This document shows positions 34,032 through 42,479 of a stretch of 53,163 nucleotides of DNA, piece by piece. The position numbers and the translations under genes are program-made. The DNA comes from an uncultured Acetatifactor sp. (GTDB lineage Bacteria; Bacillota; Clostridia; Lachnospirales; Lachnospiraceae). The notes under the pieces were generated by a model, which saw only the letters and a program-made list of their open reading frames with translations, searched no databases and was not told where the DNA came from. Position 1 is the first letter of the stretch. Each line of letters begins with the position of its first letter. The stretch is from NCBI GenBank assembly GCA_910588225.1, contig CAJUQT010000027.1:1-53163 (forward strand). The letters are read 5' to 3'.

Positions 34032-34829
34032 ATGAGCATAACAGGTATTTTGTCGGCCGCTGCCATAGTGGGAGCAGTGGGGATTTTTGTGGGGCTCTTT
34101 CTGGGCGTTGCCGGCATTAAATTTAAAGTGGAGACGGATGAGCGGGAGGAGGCCGTGTTGGCGGCGCTGCCGGGAAATAACTGCGGAGGCTGCGGATATG
34201 CGGGCTGCTCCGGCCTGGCTGCAGCCATTGTAAAGGGAGAGGCGCCTGCGGATGCCTGCCCTGTGGGAGGTGCTGCCTCAGGGGCTAAAATTGCCGCCAT
34301 CATGGGTGTGGAGGCAGGCCGGACCGAAAGAAAAGTGGCTTATGTGGCCTGCAGCGGTGACTGTGAAAAAGCGGGGCAGGACTATGAATATTACGGCGTT
34401 CAGGACTGCCGTATGGTGGGATTTGTACCCGGAGGAGGTCCAAAGTCCTGTGACAGCGGCTGTCTGGGATTCGGAAACTGTGTGAAGGCCTGCCCGTTTG
34501 ATGCAATTCATGTAGTGAACGGGGTGGCTCTGGTGGACAGAGAAAAATGCAGGGCCTGCGGGAAATGTGTGGAGGCCTGCCCCAAACATCTGATTTCACT
34601 GCTTCCGTACAGTGCGGCATATGCGGTTGCCTGCAGTTCTGTGGATAAGGGGCCGGTGACCATGAAGGCCTGTAAGGCGGGATGTATCGGGTGCGGTCTG
34701 TGTGCCAGAAACTGTCCTGCCGAAGCGGTGGCAGTGAAGGATTTCCATGCGGTGATTGACCAGGAGAAATGTACCGGGTGCGGTGCCTGCGCGGAAAAAT
34801 GCCCGAAGAAATGTATTGAGAAGTTATAG
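34032..34829 (+). CDS. rnfB: Rnf complex subunit B
   Basis: The 265-residue iron-sulfur subunit that accepts electrons from ferredoxin. An N-terminal membrane anchor is followed by an Fe-S domain (NNCGGCGYAGCSGL, near residue 55) and then four ferredoxin-type segments: CLGFGNCVKACP, CRACGKCVEACP, CIGCGLCARNCP and CTGCGACAEKCP. The Cys spacing predicts several [4Fe-4S] clusters. It closes the rnfCDGEAB operon, in the usual clostridial order. Confidence 0.96.
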   Translation: MSITGILSAAAIVGAVGIFVGLFLGVAGIKFKVETDEREEAVLAALPGNNCGGCGYAGCSGLAAAIVKGEAPADACPVGGAASGAKIAAIMGVEAGRTERKVAYVACSGDCEKAGQDYEYYGVQDCRMVGFVPGGGPKSCDSGCLGFGNCVKACPFDAIHVVNGVALVDREKCRACGKCVEACPKHLISLLPYSAAYAVACSSVDKGPVTMKACKAGCIGCGLCARNCPAEAVAVKDFHAVIDQEKCTGCGACAEKCPKKCIEKL

Positions 34830-34895
34830 GTGCAGCCATTGGAATCAGTATCTGTCCGAACAGATATGGAACTGGAATAAGGAGAAGCAATTATT

Positions 34896-36002
34896 ATGAA
34901 AATGCCGGATGATTTTGATGATCGCTCGAATCTGACGCCCACAGTGGTGATGGCCATTGTGGCAGTGTCGGTTTTTGTTGCGATAATTCTGCTGACGGTA
35001 CTGTTTACGAATGACAGACGTGACGGAAACGCGACGGCGAGGCAGACAGAGCAGAATGAATCGGTGCAGGCTTCCGGGGATACCGGCTCCTCGGTTGTCC
35101 TCTATCCGGAGACTGACGAACTGTTGACGGGGAGTTCACTGCATCCCGATGATTTTGATTTCTGGGATATGTATCCTGAGCCGGAGGCAACACCGGAACC
35201 AACCCAGACACCGGAGGCCGTGGTGGAAAATGATCCTTCCACCGACGGAAAGCATACGCTGGTACAGTATGCGGACGGTAAGGAAGAATGGGTTTTGATC
35301 AGTCCTTACCTGCCCAAACATGAGTATGATTTTACAAAGCTGGTGTGTCAGTCTTCCCTGATGAAGTACTATGAGGACGGGAAGCAGACTTCCTATGTGG
35401 GAGTGGATATCTCAAAATATCAGGATTATGTGGATTTTGTAAAAGTAAAAAAAGCCGGAATTAACTTTGTGATGCTGCGGGTGGGGGCCAGAGGATATGG
35501 AACGGGACAGCTGATTCTGGACGAATATTTCAGCGAGAATCTGAAGCGGGCTACAGATGCGGGACTGGATGTGGGTGTCTATTTCTTTTCGCAGGCGATT
35601 ACCAAAGAGGAAGCTGTGGAGGAGGCCAATATGGTAATCGAAAATCTGGGAGAGTATCAGATAACTTATCCGGTGGCCTATGATATGGAGCTTGTGGAAA
35701 ACGATACTGCCAGAACGGATAAGCTGACCAAGTCGGAGAAAACCGAAATGGCGAAGACCTTCCTGGATACTATTGCCGCTGCAGGCTATAAGACCATGAT
35801 TTACGGCAACAAGGAGTGGCTGATTAAGGAGATTGATATGTCAAAACTTACATCATATGACGTATGGCTTTCTCAGGTCGCAGACATTCCGGATTATCCG
35901 TATAAATTTACCATGTGGCAGTATCAGCGTGAAGGCTCTGTGGATGGGATTGCGGGATATGTGAACATGAATATCAGTTTTATTAACTATGCGGAAAAAT
36001 GA
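34896..36002 (+). CDS. Membrane-anchored GH25 lysozyme
   Basis: A 368-residue cell-wall muramidase. One membrane helix lies near residues 14-36, followed by a Thr/Pro/Glu-rich spacer to about residue 120. The C-terminal glycoside hydrolase family 25 domain (about 165-365) has VGVDISKYQ (first catalytic Asp), YFFSQAI and the DxE pair in AYDMELVEN. The type II topology would place the enzyme outside. The ATG at 34896 is preceded by the sequence AACTGGAATAAGGAG, nearly identical to the leaders of two other genes in the window. It is separated from the rnf operon by 66 bp. Confidence 0.9.
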   Translation: MKMPDDFDDRSNLTPTVVMAIVAVSVFVAIILLTVLFTNDRRDGNATARQTEQNESVQASGDTGSSVVLYPETDELLTGSSLHPDDFDFWDMYPEPEATPEPTQTPEAVVENDPSTDGKHTLVQYADGKEEWVLISPYLPKHEYDFTKLVCQSSLMKYYEDGKQTSYVGVDISKYQDYVDFVKVKKAGINFVMLRVGARGYGTGQLILDEYFSENLKRATDAGLDVGVYFFSQAITKEEAVEEANMVIENLGEYQITYPVAYDMELVENDTARTDKLTKSEKTEMAKTFLDTIAAAGYKTMIYGNKEWLIKEIDMSKLTSYDVWLSQVADIPDYPYKFTMWQYQREGSVDGIAGYVNMNISFINYAEK

Positions 36003-36148
36003 CGGCATAGAGCATTAATATCGGCATAGCCGGCAGATGATGGATGAGGCTCACTGAACCGAGGCATATATTCAGAACTTTTCTCATATATTGATATATC
36101 GGACATGCTTTACAGAGCATGGCCTGACAGAGAAAGGACTGAGGAGAT

Positions 36149-36802
36149 ATGTACAGGAAAGCAGTGGGCCTTTTATCGTTGATGAGCATAGCGCTGATGA
36201 TGTGCTTTTTATGTGTCAGAGGATTGGATGCGGTGAGACTATGTGGTGAGACAGCGCAGAATCTCAGGCTTGGTCTATGGGAGCTGGAGGAAAAATGGGC
36301 CGGAAAAGCCCAGGAGGCGGTGGACAGCAGAGAGAAGGGACTGGGAATTGTGGATGTGGCGGTTTCGGATCAGAGAATCATTGATTTCTTTGTGATGGAA
36401 CAGGAATACATATATGATTTATCGGATAAGGATCTCGAAGTACTGCTCAGGATTGTGGAAGCGGAAGCCGGTAACGAGGATGAAGATGGAAAGCTGTTGG
36501 TGGCCAATGTGGTGATGAACCGCGTGAATGCGGAGCAATTTCCGGATTCGGTGGAGAAAGTGGTATTTCAGAGAGAAAAGGGGGTGTGGCAGTTTTCGCC
36601 GGTATCCAACGGAAGCTATTATCGGGTGGAAGTCAGCGAAGAGACTGTAAATGCCGTGGAACGGGCCCTGAAGGGGGAGGATATCTCCCAGGGGGCATTG
36701 TACTTTGCCGCCAGAAAGTATGCGGACAGCATGAAGATGAAGTGGTTTGACAGAAGCCTTACTTATTTGTTTGAACATGGCGGACATGAATTTTTTAAAT
36801 AA
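36149..36802 (+). CDS. SleB-type cell wall hydrolase
   Basis: A 217-residue protein with an N-terminal hydrophobic helix (signal anchor) and a C-terminal hydrolase_2 domain (about 105-215) seen in SleB, CwlJ and related spore cortex-lytic enzymes. The catalytic glutamate is in RIVEAEAGNE; VVMNRVNAEQFP and GVWQFSPV are also typical. Cleaves peptidoglycan, in SleB as a lytic transglycosylase. AGGAG precedes the ATG. It is adjacent to the GH25 gene, suggesting a small wall-remodelling group. Confidence 0.87.
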   Translation: MYRKAVGLLSLMSIALMMCFLCVRGLDAVRLCGETAQNLRLGLWELEEKWAGKAQEAVDSREKGLGIVDVAVSDQRIIDFFVMEQEYIYDLSDKDLEVLLRIVEAEAGNEDEDGKLLVANVVMNRVNAEQFPDSVEKVVFQREKGVWQFSPVSNGSYYRVEVSEETVNAVERALKGEDISQGALYFAARKYADSMKMKWFDRSLTYLFEHGGHEFFK

Positions 36803-36978
36803 TGGTTTGCATCTATCCTCTTCTGTATGTATAACAGGGGAAAATCTTTGCTTTGAGAAAGTTTTTATGGTATTCTGTATAAGAGAAAGCGGAGGGCCTG
36901 GGTTTATGTGCCGCCTGCCCGTTCAGCGCGGAAAGGCGGCAGAAAAACGACTGGCCTGGAAGCCTCAGGGGGATAGAG

Positions 36979-37728
36979 ATGGAAAAAAGGGCGACTACAA
37001 AGGAAATCACATTTGTAAAGAAGGATGGAAAGAAACTCCGGGGAAGGTTCTATCTGCCGGAAGGGACAGACCGGAGGTATCCCATAGTAATATTCTGCCA
37101 CGGCTTCGGCAGCAATTTCCGGGAACTGATGCATCACGGGGCCGGTTTTGCTTCGGCTGGTATCTGTTGTCTGTTCTTCGATTTCTGCGGAGGCGGCCCC
37201 GGCTCCCTAAGCGATGGAACCATGGAAGAGATGACGGTGGGCACAGAATGCGAGGATTTGAACACGGTCATTGACTGTGTGAAAGGTCTGGACTATGTGG
37301 ATCAGGAGCGGATTTTCCTTCAGGGGGAGAGCATGGGCGGGCTGGTCTCGGCGCTGGCGGCGGCCAGACGACAGGAGGATGTAAGAGCGCTTGTGCTATG
37401 GTATCCGGCATTCGGGGTTCCGGACGGTGCGAGAAGGCGGTACGAAGCCGGGGAGAAGGAGGTCTTTGGTCTGCGCCTGGGAGAAGACTTCGACCGGGAG
37501 GCAAAGGACATTGATGTATATGGGACAATTCCGGCTTACGGCGGGCCTGTCCTGATGATTCACGGAGATCAGGACGCTGTCGTACCCATTGGGTATTCGG
37601 AGAGGGCACTGTCCATTTACAGGGATGCGCGGCTGACCGTCATACCCGGCGCCGGCCACGGCTATGACGGAGCCGACAGTGTGGCTGCAAGGGAATATTC
37701 CATAGATTTTATCCGGGAGCAGATGTAA
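36979..37728 (+). CDS. Alpha/beta hydrolase (serine esterase/peptidase-like)
   Basis: A 249-residue alpha/beta-hydrolase. The oxyanion motif is FCHGFGSN, the nucleophile is Ser in GESMGG, the acid is the Asp in HGDQDAVVP and the histidine is in GAGHGYDG. It resembles the BD-FAE/cinnamoyl-esterase-like group. GGGGGATAGAG precedes the ATG. Its substrate is unknown. The reading frame continues past the stop into the next, frameshifted gene, which is read in the same frame. Confidence 0.85.
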   Translation: MEKRATTKEITFVKKDGKKLRGRFYLPEGTDRRYPIVIFCHGFGSNFRELMHHGAGFASAGICCLFFDFCGGGPGSLSDGTMEEMTVGTECEDLNTVIDCVKGLDYVDQERIFLQGESMGGLVSALAAARRQEDVRALVLWYPAFGVPDGARRRYEAGEKEVFGLRLGEDFDREAKDIDVYGTIPAYGGPVLMIHGDQDAVVPIGYSERALSIYRDARLTVIPGAGHGYDGADSVAAREYSIDFIREQM

Positions 37729-37752
37729 GACAGAGCGAAGACCCCGGACGCC

Positions 37753-38105
37753 GTGACCATGCTGGATGCTCCGTATCTGCTGAACATTCCTGGAGCAGGC
37801 AGCAGAGAATGGCTGGAGAAGTTCACCAGTGACAGGCGCAAAGCCAAAGTAAGGCTGGCTTTCCTGTGCCTTCTCAACTCTCAGGGTTTAGGTCCCATTC
37901 TGAAAGAGGAACTGGGCAGTATCTGCGGAGTCTGACCAAAGGCCGGGCCACAGAAGAAACCTGGCAGGTTGCCCGGCAGGAATATAGCCAGCGGGCGTAT
38001 TACAGCCTGTTTGGGAAGCTTAGGTGCATTACAGAGGGGAATTTTGACGAAATCCTTTGGGGTATTGAGGAGGACAGTCCCGAAATGAAGGCCTTTTTCC
38101 TGTAA
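37753..38105 (+). pseudogene. Frameshifted gene of unknown function
   Basis: Two overlapping open frames together read like one protein. The first (from 37753, GTG, or ATG at 37759) contains PYLLNIPGAGSREWLEKF, FLCLLNSQGLGPILKEELG and stops at 37935. The second frame, offset by one base, gives GQYLRSLTKGRATEETWQV, continues to 38105 and ends EMKAFFL. Adding one G near 37917 would join them. It has no clear ribosome site and follows the hydrolase stop in the same frame. I do not recognise the family; a sequencing error would be an equally good explanation. Confidence 0.5.
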
Positions 38106-38161
38106 TACAGGGGAAAACAGTGAGAGGAAGCAGGAGATTTCTTTGAAAGTCTGGAGCTGGC

Positions 38162-38190
38162 TTGAATTTCTCCGCAGTTGATAGTATAAT
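38162..38190 (+). promoter_or_regulatory. Sigma-A promoter of pgi
   Basis: TTGAAT at 38162-38167 and TATAAT at 38185-38190, 17-bp spacer; leader of about 55 nt and AAGGAGG before the ATG. Confidence 0.85.
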
Positions 38191-38250
38191 CTTTAGCAGA
38201 AAGTTTTGGATTTATAACAAAAATATAGTATAAGGAGGCCGGAATCAATT

Positions 38251-39831
38251 ATGGTGAACTGGAACAATCTGGATACGATCAGCGCATATGGGGAGCTGCG
38301 CAAGGCAGCACCGCTAAATCTTGGGGAGGCGATGACAGGGGAGGAGGGCGCGGAACGCGTCAGGAAATACAGCGTACCCATGGCGGCAGGACTTTTCTAT
38401 AATTATGCCGCAAAGCAGGTGGATGACCAGGTGCTGGAGGTTCTTGCAAAGCTGGCGGAAGAGACCCAGCTGGCAGAGAAATTTGAAGCTCTGTACAACG
38501 GAGAGGTGATCAATACCGGAGAAAAGCGCATGGTGCTCCATCATCTGACCCGCGGTCAGCTGGGAGAAGCCGTTGTGGCCGACGGCGTGGACAAGCGAAG
38601 TTTTTATGTGAATGAGCAGAAGAAAATAGCGGAACTGGCAAATAAGGTGCACAGCGGTGAACTCACCAACGGGGCAGGCGAGAAATTTACCACCGTTGTG
38701 CAGATTGGTATCGGCGGCAGCGACCTGGGCCCCCGGGCCATGTATCTGGCGCTGGAGAACTGGGCGAAGGTAAATCATACCTTCAAAATGGAAGCCAGAT
38801 TCATCAGCAACGTGGATCCTGACGATGCGGCGGCGGTGCTGAATGGCATCGATGTGGCCCATTCCATTTTCGTATTAGTTTCCAAATCCGGAACCACGTT
38901 GGAGACCCTGACCAATGAGTCCTTTGTAAAGGATGCGCTGAAGAATGCGGGGTTGGATCCCTCCAGACACATGATTGCCGTGACCAGTGAGACTTCTCCT
39001 CTGGCAAAGAGCGATGAGTATCTGGCTGCGTTCTTTATGGATGACTATATCGGCGGCCGCTTCTCATCCACCTCCGGCGTAGGCGGCGCGGTATTGTCTC
39101 TGGCGTTCGGACCGGAAATATTCGCTCGGTTCCTGGAGGGCGCGGCGGAGGAAGACAGGCTTGCCCGGAACAAGGACATGCTTGCAAACCCTGCCATGCT
39201 GGATGCCCTGATCGGGGTTTACGAGCGGAATGTACTGGGCTACCAGAATACGGCTGTACTGCCTTATTCACAGGCTCTGAGCCGCTTCCCGGCACATCTG
39301 CAGCAGCTTGACATGGAGTCCAACGGCAAATCGGTGAACCGTTTCGGAGAGCCGGTGGATTATGTCACGGGCCCTGTGATTTTCGGAGAGCCGGGCACCA
39401 ACGGACAGCATTCTTTCTACCAGCTGCTCCATCAGGGTACAGATATCATTCCGCTGCAGTTTGTGGGCTTCAGGAACAATCAGATGGGCAGAGATGTGGT
39501 GATTCAGGACAGCACCAGCCAGCAGAAGCTCTGCGCCAATGTGGCGGCACAGATTGTGGCCTTTGCCTGTGGGAAGGCCGATGAGAACCGCAATAAGAAC
39601 TTCCAGGGCGGACGTCCCTCCAGCATTATTATCGGGGAACAGCTGACGCCTGAGGCACTTGGGGCACTGTTATCTCACTTTGAGAACAAGGTAATGTTCC
39701 AGGGCTTTGTGTGGAATATCAACAGCTTTGACCAGGAAGGGGTACAGTTGGGAAAGGTTCTGGCGAAGAAAGTGCTTGCCCATGACACGGACGGCGCGCT
39801 GAAGGCATACAGTGATTTGTTGAATATTTAG
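38251..39831 (+). CDS. pgi: Glucose-6-phosphate isomerase
   Basis: Interconverts glucose-6-phosphate and fructose-6-phosphate in glycolysis. The 526-residue protein shows GIGGSDLGPRAM, LVSKSGTTLET, MESNGKSV and GEPGTNGQHSFYQLLHQG, all diagnostic of the sugar isomerase fold and active site. Promoter and leader are well formed. The gene is monocistronic with a long-stem terminator behind it. Confidence 0.97.
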   Translation: MVNWNNLDTISAYGELRKAAPLNLGEAMTGEEGAERVRKYSVPMAAGLFYNYAAKQVDDQVLEVLAKLAEETQLAEKFEALYNGEVINTGEKRMVLHHLTRGQLGEAVVADGVDKRSFYVNEQKKIAELANKVHSGELTNGAGEKFTTVVQIGIGGSDLGPRAMYLALENWAKVNHTFKMEARFISNVDPDDAAAVLNGIDVAHSIFVLVSKSGTTLETLTNESFVKDALKNAGLDPSRHMIAVTSETSPLAKSDEYLAAFFMDDYIGGRFSSTSGVGGAVLSLAFGPEIFARFLEGAAEEDRLARNKDMLANPAMLDALIGVYERNVLGYQNTAVLPYSQALSRFPAHLQQLDMESNGKSVNRFGEPVDYVTGPVIFGEPGTNGQHSFYQLLHQGTDIIPLQFVGFRNNQMGRDVVIQDSTSQQKLCANVAAQIVAFACGKADENRNKNFQGGRPSSIIIGEQLTPEALGALLSHFENKVMFQGFVWNINSFDQEGVQLGKVLAKKVLAHDTDGALKAYSDLLNI

Positions 39832-39847
39832 TTTATCCGGATTCCAT

Positions 39848-39909
39848 TTCCCTGCACTCCGGCTGCGGACAAAAGAAGTAAAACCGCGGCGGACTGCAGG
39901 GAAGTTTTA
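39848..39909 (+). terminator. Intrinsic terminator after pgi
   Basis: TTCCCTGCA pairs with TGCAGGGAA at the base of a 56-nt stem-loop that also pairs GCGG with CCGC inside; followed by GTTTTATT. Confidence 0.8.
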
Positions 39910-40362
39910 TTCAGGGCATAAATTTTACTGCCGAAAAGGATACGAAATTAGCAGGCTATGTTTCTTCTGGTGCCTGTATTTTTGTCCTGTCGGCATTTTA
40001 CCTTGTTTGCATTTTCTGAAATGCAGGGACTGATGTCACAATGGAAAAATACAATGGCTTATAATTGTGCAAGATAAGCCCGAATTTCAGCACATACAGC
40101 ACTGTTGTTTTCAAACATCAAGTATCTACGGCATTTTTCGCCTTTACATGGTCCAGTGTATTCATAATCACGCCTTCAAGTGCCACATGCTCCAGGAAAT
40201 AGAAAAGATCACTAAAAGTATTTCCTGGCGGCGATTGAAGAATCCTGATCTGGAAATGTACAGAGCGCTTTCCTTCCGGTAACCTTTTTTGGTACTGTTA
40301 GAGATGTGTATCGCAGAAGTCTGCGGATGAGTACAAAAGAAGGAAGCGAGGAAGACATACAT
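39910..40362 (+). other. Intergenic region before the recombinase
   Basis: About 450 bp with no convincing gene. It holds a 37-bp palindrome (CCAGGAAATA-N17-TATTTCCTGG at 40192-40228) about 135 bp upstream of the recombinase ATG. A short frame at 40067-40282 is open but not protein-like enough to call. A TATAAT at 40060 lacks a clear -35 partner. Confidence 0.5.
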
Positions 40363-40956
40363 ATGGGAAATACATATGGATATGTACGTGTCAGCACCAG
40401 AGAACAGAATGAGGTCAGACAGCTGATTGCTCTGAACGAGGCGAGGGTACCGGGAGAAAACATTTTTGTGGACAAAAAATCCGGCAAAGATTTCGAGCGT
40501 CCCATGTATCGGCGCCTGATGAAGAAACTAAAGGAGGAGGATCTGCTGTATATCAAGAGCATTGACCGGCTTGGAAGGAATTACGAAGAGATTCTGGAGC
40601 AGTGGAGAGTGTTGACAAAGGAGAAAAAGATCGATATCGTTGTGCTGGACATGCCCCTTCTGGATACCCGGAGGGGCAAGGACCTGGTGGGGACTTTTTT
40701 GAGCGATGTAGTATTGCAGGTGCTGTCCTTTGTGGCCGAAAATGAGAGGAAGAATATCAGAGAGAGGCAGAGAGAAGGCATAGAGGCGGCAAAAAAACGG
40801 GGAGTCCGTTTCGGCAGACCGGAGAAGAGACTGCCGGCGAATTTTCAGCAGGCCTGCAACAGATATGTGACAGGAGAAATATCAGGACGGGAGGCGGCAA
40901 GACAGTGCAATATGCCAATGTCGTCGTTTTACCGGAAGGCGGGGAATCTGAGGTAA
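40363..40956 (+). CDS. Small serine recombinase (resolvase/invertase type)
   Basis: A 197-residue site-specific recombinase. The catalytic Ser is in YGYVRVSTREQ; the conserved SIDRLGRNY and an E-helix ending RKNIRERQREGIEAAKK follow, then a Hin-type HTH (SGREAARQCNMPMSSFYRK). These enzymes resolve cointegrates or invert DNA at paired sites. The ATG at 40363 follows GAGGAAG. No transposase or invertible gene is next to it; the function as a lone recombinase is unclear. A palindrome upstream may be its site. Confidence 0.85.
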   Translation: MGNTYGYVRVSTREQNEVRQLIALNEARVPGENIFVDKKSGKDFERPMYRRLMKKLKEEDLLYIKSIDRLGRNYEEILEQWRVLTKEKKIDIVVLDMPLLDTRRGKDLVGTFLSDVVLQVLSFVAENERKNIRERQREGIEAAKKRGVRFGRPEKRLPANFQQACNRYVTGEISGREAARQCNMPMSSFYRKAGNLR

Positions 40957-41009
40957 TAGTGTGAGAGACATCGGTGTTTATGTAATGTGCCCGGACCGCA
41001 GAAAAAGCA

Positions 41010-41038
41010 TTGACAGGTAACAACAAAAAATATATCAT
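41010..41038 (+). promoter_or_regulatory. Sigma-A promoter of hisS-aspS
   Basis: TTGACA at 41010-41015 and TATCAT at 41033-41038, 17-bp spacer. No T-box antiterminator is visible in the short leader. Confidence 0.75.
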
Positions 41039-41073
41039 GGATAAAACAGGAAAACAGCTGAAGGAGAACAACT

Positions 41074-42336
41074 ATGGCATTGAATAAAAAGCCTGTGAAG
41101 GGCATGAAGGATATTCTGCCGGAGGAGATGCAGATACGGGATTACGCCATCAGCGTGATCAAGGAGACTTATGGCAGATTTGGTTTCACCTCCATAGAGA
41201 CGCCCTGTGTGGAGAGTATTGCCAATCTGACCAGCAAGCAGGGCGGAGACAATGAGAAACTGATATTTAAAATACTGAAGCGCGGCGAAAAACTGAATGT
41301 GGCAGCGGCTGCAGCCGAAGAGGAAATAGTGGATTCCGGTCTGCGCTATGACCTGACCGTGCCGCTGGTACGGTATTATTCCGCGCATTCGGCACAGCTT
41401 CCCGCTCCCTTCAAGGCACTGCAGATGGGAAATGTATGGCGGGCGGACAATCCGCAGAGAGGACGTTACCGGCAGTTTATGCAGTGTGATATAGACATTC
41501 TGGGCGAGCCTGCCAACCTGGCGGAGATTGAGCTGATACTGGCCACCACTACCACTCTGGGGAAATTGGGTTTTAAAGGATTTGAGGTCCGTATCAATGA
41601 CAGGCGCCTGCTGAAGGCCATGGCTGCTTACAGCGGCTTCCCGGAAGCGGCTTACGACAGTGTGTTTATCATTTTGGACAAGATGGATAAGATTGGGCTG
41701 GATGGTGTGAAGGCGGAGCTTCTGGAGAACGGTTTTGACGGGACCTGTGTGGAGCGATATCTGGAGCTGTACCGGGGACTGGAAAAGGCGGAAGACGGCG
41801 TGGCTTATCTGGCTGACAGGCTGAAAGATGTGGCGGAGGCGTCCATCACGGACAACCTGCGGGAGATCATTGACAGCGTGCAGGCCACAAAGACAGCCGG
41901 GTTTGAGATGGTGTTCGACGCCACGCTGGTGCGGGGTATGTCCTATTATACGGGGACTATTTTCGAGATTGCCATCCCGGAATTCGGCGGCAGCTGTGGC
42001 GGCGGCGGAAGATATGACGCAATGGTGGGGAAATTTACCGGCAAGGATGTGCCGGCATGCGGATTTTCCATTGGCTTCGAACGAATTATCATGCTGCTTC
42101 TGGAAAACGGGTTCCGAATTCCGGACAGCCCGAAAAAAATCGCCTGTCTGGTGGAAAAAGGCGTGGAAGGACAGGCTCTGTGCCATGTGATTGGCAGAGC
42201 TCAGGCCATGCGGGAGACTGGCGCGCAGGTTCTGGTGGTCCGTATGAACAAGAATAAGAAGTTCCAGAAGGAACAGCTGACGGCGGAGGGGTATACGGAG
42301 TTCGAGGAATTCTATAAAGAGGGATTGAAGAATTAG
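41074..42336 (+). CDS. hisS: Histidyl-tRNA synthetase
   Basis: Charges tRNA-His with histidine. The 420-residue class II synthetase shows the motif-2 stretch MGNVWRADNPQRGRYRQF, the histidine-binding signatures LVRGMSYYTG and GGGRYDAM, and the C-terminal anticodon-binding domain (LVVRMNKNKK). The start at 41074 follows AAGGAG. aspS follows 143 bp downstream in the same direction, as in many Firmicutes. Confidence 0.96.
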   Translation: MALNKKPVKGMKDILPEEMQIRDYAISVIKETYGRFGFTSIETPCVESIANLTSKQGGDNEKLIFKILKRGEKLNVAAAAAEEEIVDSGLRYDLTVPLVRYYSAHSAQLPAPFKALQMGNVWRADNPQRGRYRQFMQCDIDILGEPANLAEIELILATTTTLGKLGFKGFEVRINDRRLLKAMAAYSGFPEAAYDSVFIILDKMDKIGLDGVKAELLENGFDGTCVERYLELYRGLEKAEDGVAYLADRLKDVAEASITDNLREIIDSVQATKTAGFEMVFDATLVRGMSYYTGTIFEIAIPEFGGSCGGGGRYDAMVGKFTGKDVPACGFSIGFERIIMLLLENGFRIPDSPKKIACLVEKGVEGQALCHVIGRAQAMRETGAQVLVVRMNKNKKFQKEQLTAEGYTEFEEFYKEGLKN

Positions 42337-42479
42337 TGCGGTAACTGGAACCATAGGGAGACATACGCGAGATAGAAGGTGTGAAGCTGCCGAAATGGTG
42401 GAGAAGCAGGAATATCGATAGAGACAGGAATGAACTGAGAATAAAACGGCCTGTACATGGGCGGAAATCGAGGGAAAAT

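Noticed and set aside
40067..40282. Short gene upstream of the recombinase
   Set aside because: The translation has a skewed composition, no ribosome site and no recognisable motif.
41010..41073. T-box leader of hisS
   Set aside because: The leader is only about 30 nt and lacks an antiterminator or T-box sequence.
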